From Burkholderia metallica (GTDB lineage Bacteria > Pseudomonadota > Gammaproteobacteria > Burkholderiales > Burkholderiaceae): a DNA stretch of 64,000 nucleotides. Below, one piece after another: positions 34,692 to 43,180 of this stretch; the first letter of the stretch is position 1, and the number at the start of each line of letters is the position of its first letter. The notes beneath the pieces were generated by a model, which did no database searches, was not told the origin of the DNA, and saw nothing but the letters and a program-made list of their open reading frames with translations. A program made the position numbers and the translations under genes. The DNA lies in contig NZ_CADFDB010000008.1 in NCBI RefSeq assembly GCF_902832845.1, forward strand, positions 248,001 to 312,000. The letters run 5' to 3'.

Positions 34692-35348
34692 ATGTCAAAT
34701 AGCGGAATGGAGAAAGCACTCGAAACGGAAAAACGGGGCCGCGCATATGGCGGCGTGGCGCCCGAGGTGCGGGCCGCCGAGCGCCGCGACGCGCTGATCC
34801 GCGCGGCGACGCGCGTGTTCGGCACGGTCGGGTTCCGCAAGGCGACCGTGCGGTCGATTTGCCAGGAAGCGAAGCTGAACGATCGCTATTTCTATGCGGC
34901 GTTCGACAGCACCGAGGATTTGCTGCGCTGCACCTACCTGCATCACGCGCAGCAACTGCACGACGCGGTCGCGCGGGCGGTGGCCGAGCGCGGCGGCGAT
35001 CTGCACGCGAGCGTCGATGCGGGGCTCGCGGCGTTCTTCGCGTTCCTGCGCGACCCGTGCGCGGCGCGCGTGCTGCTGCTCGAGGTGATGGGCGTGAGCG
35101 CGGACACCGACATGACCTACCAGCGCATGCTGATCGACTTCGGCAAGCTGATCATGGCGATCGGCGCGCCGCGCGAAGCGGCGACGCCCGCGGAGCGCAC
35201 CGAGCAGCGGCTGATCGGGCTCGCGCTGGTGGGCGCGATGACGAACGTCGGCGCGGCGTGGCTGCTCACCGACTATCGCGATCCGGAGGCGCAGATGGTG
35301 GCCAGTTGCAGGAAGGTGCTGCTGGGGACGTTGCGGGAGCAGGATTGA
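34692..35348 (+). CDS. TetR/AcrR-family regulator
   Basis: 218 residues. The N-terminal helix-turn-helix spans about 28-75 (RRDALIRAATRVFGTVGFRK, then ATVRSICQEAKLNDRYFYAA), matching the TetR pattern with the conserved G-F-x-x-A-T/S-V. The C-terminal helical domain binds an unknown ligand. It is divergent from the SDR-monooxygenase-hydrolase operon and most likely represses it. The first ATG is used; MEKALE at residue 6 is an alternative. Confidence 0.9.
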   Translation: MSNSGMEKALETEKRGRAYGGVAPEVRAAERRDALIRAATRVFGTVGFRKATVRSICQEAKLNDRYFYAAFDSTEDLLRCTYLHHAQQLHDAVARAVAERGGDLHASVDAGLAAFFAFLRDPCAARVLLLEVMGVSADTDMTYQRMLIDFGKLIMAIGAPREAATPAERTEQRLIGLALVGAMTNVGAAWLLTDYRDPEAQMVASCRKVLLGTLREQD

Positions 35349-35398
35349 ACCGGAGCGGCGCGAGGCGTCGGCGCACGTTCAATTTCGAGACTAAATTC

Positions 35399-35414
35399 GG
35401 ACTATAATCGGTCC
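35399..35414 (+). promoter_or_regulatory. Promoter and possible operator of the toxin-antitoxin pair
   Basis: A perfect TATAAT at 35403-35408 lies inside the inverted repeat GGAC-N8-GTCC (35399-35414). A weak -35 (CAATTT at 35380) is 17 bp upstream. The overlap of -10 and palindrome suits autorepression by the antitoxin. Confidence 0.5.
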
Positions 35415-35442
35415 TGTTGCGGCCATGCTGGACGATGCTCTC

Positions 35443-35715
35443 ATGAAATTCTCTACCCAGGTCAAACCCATCAGCTATCTCAAGAGCCATGCGGCCGAGA
35501 TCGTCAAGGACATTTCGGAGAGTCGCGAGCCGATGCTGATCACCCAGAACGGCGAAGCGAAGCTCGTCGTGATGGATGTCAAGTCGTACGAGGAGCAGGA
35601 AGAGACGCTCGCGCTTCTCAAGCTGATTGCACTGGGCAATCGGGAGATCGATCAAGGCCACTTTCGTCCGGCCGAGGATGTCTTTGCAGATCTCGACAAG
35701 GACGACGATCAATGA
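35443..35715 (+). CDS. Antitoxin, Phd/YefM family
   Basis: 90 residues. VKPISYLKSHAAEIVKDISE followed by REPMLITQNGEAKLVVMDVK is the standard Phd/YefM DNA-binding fold, and the acidic tail (DVFADLDKDDDQ) is the toxin-binding part. It neutralises the toxin encoded next and should repress the operon. ATG 35443 is preferred over 35425 because the promoter's start site would lie at about 35415, but 35425 cannot be excluded. Its TGA overlaps the toxin ATG by 4 bp. Confidence 0.9.
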   Translation: MKFSTQVKPISYLKSHAAEIVKDISESREPMLITQNGEAKLVVMDVKSYEEQEETLALLKLIALGNREIDQGHFRPAEDVFADLDKDDDQ

Positions 35716-36041
35716 CACTTCGTGTCGTTATCCTTCGTTCGGCGGAAGAAGATCTGAAGGTGTTGAAGCGCTATCTCGTTTCGAATTTCGGCGCGGAAAT
35801 CTGGCGAGCAGGCTATGGCCAGATCAAGGATGTCATTGCATCGATTCGCGCTTTTCCGAAACAGGGCAGGACTCCCGACGAGCTTGCGAATATCGACGTC
35901 GGTCAATATCGGCAGGTCGTTGCCGGAATGAATCGCATCATTTACGAAGTGCGCGCCGACACCCTCTATGTCCATATCGTCTGCGATACGCGGAAGGATC
36001 TGAAATCGTTGCTTATGAGAAGGCTCATGCTTGCTCATTGA
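35712..36041 (+). CDS. Toxin, ParE/RelE superfamily
   Basis: 109 residues with the RelE/ParE pattern. LRVVILRSAEEDLKVLKRYL is at the N-terminus, GQIKDVIASIRAFPKQGRTP in the middle and YRQVVAGMNRIIYEVRADTL in the core sheet. RelE toxins cut mRNA on ribosomes and ParE toxins poison gyrase; the sequence favours ParE by overall pattern (FPKQGR, RIIYEV) but does not prove it. The ATGA overlap with the antitoxin shows coupled translation. Base composition is less GC-rich than the surroundings, which suggests acquisition. Confidence 0.9.
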   Translation: MTLRVVILRSAEEDLKVLKRYLVSNFGAEIWRAGYGQIKDVIASIRAFPKQGRTPDELANIDVGQYRQVVAGMNRIIYEVRADTLYVHIVCDTRKDLKSLLMRRLMLAH

Positions 36042-36148
36042 AGCAGATCGGAACGTCACTCGCCGTTCGCGCGTTTCGATCCGCGCGCTTGCACGTTCCG
36101 GCCCGCACGTTCTCGTCGACGGGCACGACTGACTCGATCGATGCGTTG

Positions 36149-37126
36149 CTATCGCGCGTTGCGGGCCACCGACCGCTTGCCGGACGCGCGGCGCTCGGCG
36201 GGGATAATTTTCGCGTTTGTCGCGCCGGCGCCGATACGCCCCTTCATCGCGTCGATGAACGCGCGCACCTTCGGCGACGGCAGACGCGTCGACGGAAACA
36301 CCGCATGAATCCCCGCCGGCGCCGAGCGCCACGCAGGCAGCAGCCGCACGAGCCGGCCGGCCGCGATGTCCTCCGCGGTTGAGAAATCCGTCAGCAGGCC
36401 GAATGCGCCGCCGGCCAGCACGATCGCCCGGCAAGCCGTCGCGGTGTTCGACACGAAATGCGGGATGCAGCGCACCGACGCGCTGCCCCCGTTCGCACTT
36501 TCAAGCTCGACCGTGTGCGGACGCGCCAGCGTCGACAGCATCACGAACGGCAGCGCGGCGAGCGCATCCGGATCGCGCGGCAGCCCGTGCCGCGCGACGA
36601 ACGCCGGGCTCGCGACCAGCCATTTCTCGTACGTGCCGAGCTGCACCGCGCGATAGTTCGAATCGGCGAGGCGGCCGATGCGGATCGCGACGTCGAGGTT
36701 GTCCGCGACGAGATCGACCACGCGATCGTTCGCGATGAGTTCGACATCGAGCCCCGGATGCGCGTCGCGCAGCGCGACGACGGCCGGCGCGACGACCTGC
36801 GCGCCGTAGTCGATCGGCACGCTCACGCGCAGCGTGCCGCGCAGCGGCCCCGCGTCGGACGACACCGCGTCGAGCGCGCTTTCGGCGGCGCGCACGATGT
36901 CGCGGCACGCGTCGTAGAACGCGCGCCCCGCGTCGGTCACGCTCAGCCGGCGCGTCGTGCGCACCAGCAGGTTCGCGCCGACCTCTGATTCGAGGCGCTG
37001 CATGTGCGTGCTGACGACCGTCTTCGCGAGGCCGAGCCGCTCGGCCGCGGCCGTCAGCGAGCCGGCATCGACCACCGCGACGAAGATCGCCAGCCGGTTC
37101 AGGTTCACGTCGCGCAAGTCGGCCAT
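36149..37126 (-). CDS. LysR-family transcriptional regulator
   Basis: 325 residues. NRLAIFVAVVDAGSLTAAAE is followed by the recognition helix LAKTVVSTHMQRLESEVGAN, then the effector domain with LRGTLRVSVPIDYGAQVVAP. It belongs to the CrgA/DsdC-type LTTR subgroup by appearance. It is divergent from a glutathione transferase gene (start 37254), with an inverted repeat in the gap, and it probably controls that gene and the flavin-iron-sulfur reductase after it. It is convergent with the toxin gene. Confidence 0.92.
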   Translation of the reverse strand: MADLRDVNLNRLAIFVAVVDAGSLTAAAERLGLAKTVVSTHMQRLESEVGANLLVRTTRRLSVTDAGRAFYDACRDIVRAAESALDAVSSDAGPLRGTLRVSVPIDYGAQVVAPAVVALRDAHPGLDVELIANDRVVDLVADNLDVAIRIGRLADSNYRAVQLGTYEKWLVASPAFVARHGLPRDPDALAALPFVMLSTLARPHTVELESANGGSASVRCIPHFVSNTATACRAIVLAGGAFGLLTDFSTAEDIAAGRLVRLLPAWRSAPAGIHAVFPSTRLPSPKVRAFIDAMKGRIGAGATNAKIIPAERRASGKRSVARNAR

Positions 37127-37147
37127 CGTCGATTGTCCTATGGGAAA

Positions 37148-37170
37148 GGATAATGTTTCGTCGATTATCC
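37148..37170. promoter_or_regulatory. Candidate LysR operator
   Basis: GGATAAT (37148-37154) and ATTATCC (37164-37170), a 7+7 inverted repeat with 9-nt centre, lie 22 bp before the LysR start and 84 bp before the GST start. Confidence 0.5.
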
Positions 37171-37253
37171 GTCTTCTGGTGACGAACGGCGAGCGCTACG
37201 CTGCAGGGGTTCGTCGCCGACTCCCGGCGACGCGAGATTCCGGAGCGTTTTCC

Positions 37254-37898
37254 ATGTCTGCTTCCCGCCAGCCCGCCTCGCCGATCCGTGTGTATTCGTT
37301 CCTGCTGTCCGGGCACGCGCATCGCGTCCGGTTGTTCCTGTCGCTGCTCGGCTTGCCGTCCGAGACCATCGACGTCGATCTCGCGGCCGGTGCGCAGCGC
37401 GAACCGGCGTTCCTCGCGCTCAATCCGCTCGGGCAGGTGCCGGTGATCGACGACGGCGGCACGGTGATCGCCGATTCGAACGCGATTCTCGTGTACCTCG
37501 CGAAGCGCTACGGCGACGCGCACTGGCTGCCCGACGACCCGGTCGGCGCGGCCGTCGTGCAGCGCTGGCTGTCGTATGCGGCCGGCCCGATCGCGTCCGG
37601 CCCGGCGGCCGCGCGGCTCGTGACCGTGTTCGGCGCCCAGCTCGACCCGGAGGCCGCCAAGCGCACGGCCGCGAAGGTGCTCGACGTGATCGACCGCGAG
37701 CTGGCCGCCAAGCCGTTCGCGGCCGGCGCGCAACCGACGATCGCGGACATCGCCGCGTACACGTACATCGCACACGCACCGGAAGGCGGCGTGTCGCTCG
37801 AACCGTATCCGCACGTGCGGGCGTGGCTCGCGCGCGTCGAGGCGCTGCCGGGCTTCGTCGCGATGCCGACGACGCGCGCGGGCCTGCTCGCCGCGTAA
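37254..37898 (+). CDS. Glutathione S-transferase family protein
   Basis: 214 residues. The N-terminal thioredoxin-like domain is IRVYSFLLSGHAHRVRLFLS, with ALNPLGQVPVIDDGGTVIAD holding the cis-proline VP of the glutathione site. The C-terminal helical domain has PTIADIAAYTYIAHAPEGGV, the N-capping motif of GSTs. It conjugates or reduces electrophiles. It is divergent from a LysR regulator and 33 bp before the flavin-iron-sulfur fusion gene, so the two are probably co-transcribed and linked in detoxification or redox. Confidence 0.9.
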   Translation: MSASRQPASPIRVYSFLLSGHAHRVRLFLSLLGLPSETIDVDLAAGAQREPAFLALNPLGQVPVIDDGGTVIADSNAILVYLAKRYGDAHWLPDDPVGAAVVQRWLSYAAGPIASGPAAARLVTVFGAQLDPEAAKRTAAKVLDVIDRELAAKPFAAGAQPTIADIAAYTYIAHAPEGGVSLEPYPHVRAWLARVEALPGFVAMPTTRAGLLAA

Positions 37899-37931
37899 CG
37901 CCAGCCGAAGCCACGCCTGCCCACGGAGAAC

Positions 37932-40001
37932 ATGATGAACGCCCCGACCGCCGTCGTACCGGGATGGGAACTCGACACCGCGCCGTTTCACGCGGGCGAG
38001 CTGGCCGTGCAGCAGCGCGCGGGCGTGACCGAGGCCGCGGGTTCGGCCGGCCGGCGCGGGATCCGGCGCTTCATGCCGGACCAGCACCGGACGTTTTTCG
38101 CGCAACTGCCGTTCTTCGTGCTTGGCGGTGTCGATGCGCACGGCCAGCCGTGGGCGACGCTGCGCGCCGGTGAGCCAGGGTTCGTGACGTCGCCCGATGC
38201 GCGCACGCTGCGCATCGCGGCGCGCGCGCTGCCCGGCGATCCGCTGGCCGGCGCGTGGCGCGCGGGCGCGCCGCTCGGCGGGCTCGGCATCGAATTCGAT
38301 ACGCGGCGGCGCAATCGCGTGAACGGTATCGTGCGGGCGGTCGACGGCGACGTGCTGACGATCGCGGTCGAACAGAGCTTCGGCAACTGCGCGAAATACA
38401 TCCAGGGTCGCAAGCCGACGTTCGTCGCGCGCGATGGCGATGCGCAGGTCGAGCCCGACGTGTCGGACCGGCTGAACGACGCCGATCGCGCGCTGCTCGC
38501 GCAGGCCGATACGTTCTTCGTCGCGAGCGCGAACACGTCGGCGGACGCGGGCGCCGCGCGCGGCGCGGACGTGTCGCATCGCGGCGGGATGCCGGGCTTC
38601 GTGCGCGTCGACGACGCGCGCACGCTGACGACGCCGGATTTCAGCGGCAACCGCTTCTTCAACACGCTCGGCAATTTGCAGCACGATCCGCGCGCGGGGC
38701 TGCTCTTCGTCGATTTCGACAGCGGCGACCTCGTGTATGTCGCCGCGCGCGCCGAGATCGTGTGGGACGGGCCGCTCGTCGCGTCGTTCGACGGTGCGCA
38801 GCGCGTCGTGCGGTTCCACGTGCGGGAAGTGCGGCGCATGCGCGCGGTGCTGCCGTTCCAATGGTCGGCGGTCGAGCGCGCGCCGCAGTTCCCGGCGATG
38901 GCGGCCGCCGCGGGTGGAGCGGTGGCGACGGCGGCCGCTTCGGTGCCGTCCGCATCGGCACCGGTATCGGCACCGGCGTGGCGGCCGCTGCGCATCGCGA
39001 AGATCGTCGACGAAGCGCGCGCGATCCGCTCGTTCCATTTCGAAGCGGCGGACGGCGGCGCATTACCTGCCTACGAAGCCGGCCAGCACCTGACGCTGCG
39101 CGTCGCGCTGCCGGGCGGCGATTCAGCGGCGATCCGCAGCTATACGCTGTCCGATGCACCGGGCGGCGCGCATTACCGGATCACCGTGAAGCGCGAAGGA
39201 CGCGTATCGGCGTGGCTGCACGATCACGCACAGGCGGGCATGACGCTCGACGCGCAGATGCCGCGCGGCCGCTTCACGTTCGATCTCGCGAGCCCGCGTC
39301 CGGCCGTGCTCGTGTCGGCCGGCATCGGCATTACGCCGATGATCGCGATGCTGCGCCGCGCGCTGGCCGACGCCGCACCGTCGCGCCGCGTGGTGTTCGT
39401 GCATGGGGCGCGTGAAGCGGCCGACCGGCCGTTCGCGGCGGAACTGGCGCGTATCGCGGCCGCCGATGCGCGGCTGTCGCTCCACTGGTTCGACAGCCGC
39501 CCGCACGACGGCACGGCAGCGCGGGCGGGCCGCATCGACATCGCGCAACTGAAGCGGCTGCTCACATTCGACGACTACGACTTCTACCTGTGCGGGCCGG
39601 CCGCGTTCATGCGCGACCTGTACGACGGGCTGCGCGCGCTGAACGTGCCGGACGAGCGCATCCGTTTCGAGGCGTTCGGGCCGTCGAGCGTCGCGCGCAG
39701 CGCCACCCGCGCGGCGGGCCTGCCGGCGGTGGCGGGCGTGCCCGTCGTGTTCCGGCGCTCGGGGCGTGAAGCCGCATGGACGCCCGCCGACGGCACGCTG
39801 CTCGAATTCGCGGAAGGGCAGCGCGTGGCCGTGCCGTCCGAATGCCGCTCCGGTTCGTGCGGCACGTGCGCAACGCGCGTGCTGTCCGGCGCGGTCGCCT
39901 ACAACTCGGCGCCCGACGCGCCGGTCGCACCCGGCAGTGCGCTGCTGTGCGTCGCACGGCCCGCGCAAGGGGCCACGGCGCCGCTCGTGCTCGACCGCTG
40001 A
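37932..40001 (+). CDS. Three-domain redox protein: PNPOx-like, ferredoxin-reductase, 2Fe-2S
   Basis: 689 residues. Residues 30-310 form a pyridoxamine-phosphate-oxidase-like split barrel (FFVLGGVDAHGQPWATLRAG, then TPDFSGNRFFNTLGNLQHDP). Residues 350-580 are an FAD/NAD(P) reductase with IRSYTLSDAP for FAD, VLVSAGIGITPMIAMLRR for nucleotide and YLCGPAAFM. The C-terminal 90 residues are a plant-type 2Fe-2S ferredoxin (C-x4-C-x2-C in CRSGSCGTC, last cysteine in ALLCVA). Electrons would flow NAD(P)H to FAD to iron-sulfur to the FMN-like domain. It probably reduces a toxic compound; the substrate is unknown. ATG 37935 is an equal alternative. Confidence 0.9.
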   Translation: MMNAPTAVVPGWELDTAPFHAGELAVQQRAGVTEAAGSAGRRGIRRFMPDQHRTFFAQLPFFVLGGVDAHGQPWATLRAGEPGFVTSPDARTLRIAARALPGDPLAGAWRAGAPLGGLGIEFDTRRRNRVNGIVRAVDGDVLTIAVEQSFGNCAKYIQGRKPTFVARDGDAQVEPDVSDRLNDADRALLAQADTFFVASANTSADAGAARGADVSHRGGMPGFVRVDDARTLTTPDFSGNRFFNTLGNLQHDPRAGLLFVDFDSGDLVYVAARAEIVWDGPLVASFDGAQRVVRFHVREVRRMRAVLPFQWSAVERAPQFPAMAAAAGGAVATAAASVPSASAPVSAPAWRPLRIAKIVDEARAIRSFHFEAADGGALPAYEAGQHLTLRVALPGGDSAAIRSYTLSDAPGGAHYRITVKREGRVSAWLHDHAQAGMTLDAQMPRGRFTFDLASPRPAVLVSAGIGITPMIAMLRRALADAAPSRRVVFVHGAREAADRPFAAELARIAAADARLSLHWFDSRPHDGTAARAGRIDIAQLKRLLTFDDYDFYLCGPAAFMRDLYDGLRALNVPDERIRFEAFGPSSVARSATRAAGLPAVAGVPVVFRRSGREAAWTPADGTLLEFAEGQRVAVPSECRSGSCGTCATRVLSGAVAYNSAPDAPVAPGSALLCVARPAQGATAPLVLDR

Positions 40002-40124
40002 CGGCGCCTGCGACACGCCGCCGCAGACGGCCTGCTGCGCGAAAAGCGCACGCAACTGCTGCTTTTTTCGGAGACCGGTTGGATCGACGATAGCGTCAAC
40101 CGATTCGATGAAAGGAGCGTCATC

Positions 40125-40328
40125 ATGAAACTGCTCGGCATGATCAAGCTGGTCCTGTGGAGTTTCTTCGGCGTACGCAACAGCAAGGCGCACGCAGCCG
40201 ATCTCGCGAACGTCAACTTCACGCTGCTGCCGTTCGTCGCGATCATCCTCGCGGTGCTCGTCGGTGCGGTGATTTACGGCGTCGTGCATCTGGTCGTCGA
40301 TCCGACCGTGACGATGCAGGGGTTCTGA
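40125..40328 (+). CDS. DUF2970-family small membrane protein
   Basis: 67 residues. GMIKLVLWSFFGVRNSKAHA at the N-terminus is the DUF2970 signature, followed by one membrane segment (LLPFVAIILAVLVGAVIYGV). The function is unknown. A strong AAAGGAG lies upstream. The preceding 123 bp show no terminator, so read-through from the reductase is possible. Confidence 0.85.
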   Translation: MKLLGMIKLVLWSFFGVRNSKAHAADLANVNFTLLPFVAIILAVLVGAVIYGVVHLVVDPTVTMQGF

Positions 40329-40889
40329 CCGGCAGCCGGATCGCGAGCGGGCGAACGTGCCCGCTCCGCTCGCAGGCCGCGCGGCCGCGCACGAATGCGC
40401 TGGCCCGTATGGGCACCGTCGCCGTGCCGCACGAATCCCGCTTCCCCCCTTTTCGCCCGATTCCAGGGCGTTCAGCCCCGCCCGGGGTAAAATGCGCGCC
40501 GCGCCGCGATGTCGCGCGCGACGGGCATGCCGCCGTTCCAGCGAACGGTGCGCGCAAATGCGTCGCGCCCGCACCGAGGCGTTCGAAGCGTCCCCCGCAT
40601 GACAAGACCGCGCGATGCCGCCGGCCGCCCGACACGCCCCCGACGAACCGTCGACGGCTGCGTCGGTTCCCGGCGCGTCACCTGAATCCGATGTCCCATC
40701 CTGCGTCTTCCCGACCGGTCGGCCCGCGCGCGTGCCGTGTCGTCCGATTCGTCGGATGAATATCGTGCCGACGCACGCGTCCGGCGCTCGGGCGCGGAGC
40801 CGTTCGCGGGCGCGCGCTTCGCAGCATTCGTAATGCAGCTTCGTAACGTGTTTCGACAGGGTCGAGTGGCGAGTTTTCCATCCAGAACA
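40329..40889. other. 561-bp leader region before the TonB receptor
   Basis: No credible gene. GGGTAAAATG near 40488-40497 could hold a -10 element (TAAAAT), which would give a leader of nearly 400 nt. I looked for thiamine (TPP) and cobalamin riboswitch consensus blocks on the plus strand and did not find them. Several GC-rich self-complementary stretches exist but none stands out. Confidence 0.35.
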
Positions 40890-43121
40890 ATGACGGTGAA
40901 TAAAACAACAGCGTCGCGCGCAAGGCGGCGGCGCGCGAAGGTCGGACTTGGCGTCGGTGTCGGCATCACGCTTTTCGCGGTGCAGGCCGCCGCGGCGCAG
41001 GGCGACACGCCGGCGCCGGACGCCGGAGCGGCCGGCGGCGCGACGCTGCCGACGATCACGGTGAGCGGCGAGCGCGGCAATGCGCTGCGCGTGCGCAATG
41101 CATCGGTCGCGGGGCTCGACGATGCGCCGCTGCGCGACACGCCGGCGTCGGTGAGTGTCGTCACGCGTGCGCAGCTCGACGACCAGCAGGCGAAGCGGTT
41201 GAGCGACGTCGTGCGCAACGACGCGTCGGTCGTCAACGACTATGCGCCGGTCGGCTATTTCGAAGGTTTCGCGATCCGCGGGTTTCCGGTCGATCTGGCG
41301 AGCGCGATCCGGATCGACGGGCTGACGGTGTCCGGCGAGCAGAACGTGCCGCTCGAGAACAAGGAGCGCGTCGAGATCCTGAAAGGGCTCGCGGGCATCG
41401 ACAGCGGCGTCGTCGCGCCGGGCGGCGTGATCAACTTCGTGACCAAGCGCTCTGCGAACGTCGCGAGCGTGACGGGCGGCGTCGACAGCCGCGGCTCGAC
41501 GTCGGCGGCCGTCGATCTCGGCCGCCGCTTCGGCCCCGACAATCAGTTCGGCTTCCGGATCAATGCCGCGAAGGAGAACATGCACTCGTATGTCGACGGC
41601 ACGAACGGACGGCGCACGTTCGGCTCGATCGCCGCCGACTGGGACATCAGCCCGCGTGCGAGCCTGCAGCTCAACGCCGAATTCCAGCAGTGGATCCAGC
41701 GTTCCGCGCCCGGCTACCAGTTGCTCGGCGGCACCGTCGTGCCGTCGGTCAAGACGACGTCGAAGGCGCTTGGCACGCAGCCGTGGGCGAAACCGGTGAC
41801 GACCGACGCGCTGAACCTGAACGCGCGCTTCGACTACCAGTTCAACGACGACTGGAAAGCCTACATCGCCGCCGGCCGCAGCCGCACGATGATCGACGAC
41901 AACAGCGCGTTCGCATACGGCTGCTCGTACGCGGCCAGTTGCGCGGCCGGCGCGACGTCGCCGTTCTTCTTCGGCGCGAACGGCGACTACGACGTGTACG
42001 ACTTCCGCAGCCCCGGCGAATACCGGCGCAACGACGATCTGCGCGCGGTCACGACGGGCAAGTTCGCGACGGGCCCGCTGCGGCACGAACTGACGCTCGG
42101 CGTGAGCGTGCAGCGCCGCGTCGTGAGCATGGCCGACGCCGTGTACGACTACGTGGGCAGCGAGAACATCTACGGGCCCGACGTGACTTTCGCGCCTTCG
42201 CCGAATTCGCCGGGGCCGTCGTATCCGCGCCTCGATGCGTGGCAGTACGGTGTGTTCGGGCTCGACCGCATCAGCATCGGCGAACACTGGCAGGTGCTCG
42301 CGGGCGGCAAGGAAGTGCTGCTGCGCCAGCGCAGCTGGAGCAGCCTCGACGGCGATGCGACACATACCGACCGCTCGGTGTTTCTGCCGCAGGTCGCGCT
42401 CGTCTACAAACCGGTGAACGTGCTGTCGCTGTACGCGTCGTACAGCAAGGCGCTGTCGCTCGGCGACCAGGCCCCCGTGCGCGCGACCAACGCGTATGCG
42501 TTCCTGCCGCCCGTCGAATCGCACCAGTTCGAGCTCGGCGCAAAATACGACTGGCTCGACCGGCTGAGCCTCACGGCCGCGGTGTTCTCGATCAGCAAGC
42601 CGTTCCAGTTCGCCGATCCGGACGCATCGGGTACGAGTTACACGTTCGTGCAGCGCGGCACGCAGCGGCACCAGGGGATCGAACTCGGCGCGGCCGGGCG
42701 CGTGACCGAGCGGCTGGGGCTGACCGCGAGCGTCGCGGCGATTCGCGCGCGGGCCTACGATTCCGGGTCGCCGGCGTACGAAGGGCACCAGATCATCAAC
42801 GTGCCCGCGTTGCGCGCGTCGCTGTACGCGGACTACGCGGTGCCGGGCGTCGCGGGGCTGAACGTGCTGGGCGGCGTGGAGTACAGCGCGGCCCGCAACG
42901 CGAACGAAGAGGGCACCGCGCGCGTGCCGTCGTGGTTCGTGTTCAATCTCGGCGCGCGCTACACGACGAAGATCGGCGGCCATCGCACGGTGTTGCGCGT
43001 GTCGGTGGACAATCTGTTCAACAAGTTCTACTGGCGCGACGCGGGCGAGCAGCAGGGCGATGCGTACCTGTTCCCGGGTGCGCCGCGCACCGCGCGCGTG
43101 TCGTTGACCTATGATTTCTGA
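40890..43121 (+). CDS. TonB-dependent outer-membrane receptor, siderophore-receptor type
   Basis: 743 residues. A signal peptide ends AAAAQ near residue 38. The TonB box region is LPTITVSGE. The plug domain is PLRDTPASVSVVTRAQLDDQ, then GFAIRGFPVDLASAIRIDGL and VEILKGLAGIDSGVVAPGGV with NFVTKR. The barrel ends ARVSLTYDF with terminal phenylalanine. It belongs to the FhuA/FpvA-like class by sequence, but its neighbours are a PnuC-type permease and a kinase. The ligand may therefore be a vitamin-like molecule rather than iron. Start choice is uncertain: 40833 and 40737 are also in frame. Confidence 0.88.
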   Translation: MTVNKTTASRARRRRAKVGLGVGVGITLFAVQAAAAQGDTPAPDAGAAGGATLPTITVSGERGNALRVRNASVAGLDDAPLRDTPASVSVVTRAQLDDQQAKRLSDVVRNDASVVNDYAPVGYFEGFAIRGFPVDLASAIRIDGLTVSGEQNVPLENKERVEILKGLAGIDSGVVAPGGVINFVTKRSANVASVTGGVDSRGSTSAAVDLGRRFGPDNQFGFRINAAKENMHSYVDGTNGRRTFGSIAADWDISPRASLQLNAEFQQWIQRSAPGYQLLGGTVVPSVKTTSKALGTQPWAKPVTTDALNLNARFDYQFNDDWKAYIAAGRSRTMIDDNSAFAYGCSYAASCAAGATSPFFFGANGDYDVYDFRSPGEYRRNDDLRAVTTGKFATGPLRHELTLGVSVQRRVVSMADAVYDYVGSENIYGPDVTFAPSPNSPGPSYPRLDAWQYGVFGLDRISIGEHWQVLAGGKEVLLRQRSWSSLDGDATHTDRSVFLPQVALVYKPVNVLSLYASYSKALSLGDQAPVRATNAYAFLPPVESHQFELGAKYDWLDRLSLTAAVFSISKPFQFADPDASGTSYTFVQRGTQRHQGIELGAAGRVTERLGLTASVAAIRARAYDSGSPAYEGHQIINVPALRASLYADYAVPGVAGLNVLGGVEYSAARNANEEGTARVPSWFVFNLGARYTTKIGGHRTVLRVSVDNLFNKFYWRDAGEQQGDAYLFPGAPRTARVSLTYDF

Positions 43122-43180
43122 TCGTCCGGAACCGGCCGCGTGACGCGCGGCCCCGGCAGCCAACCTGGAGAGCACAGACG

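Noticed and set aside
40329-40889. Cobalamin or TPP riboswitch before the TonB receptor
   Set aside because: The minus strand shows a GGGAAG...CAGGATG resemblance near 40680-40720, but the orientation is away from the receptor and the B12 box and other core blocks are missing.
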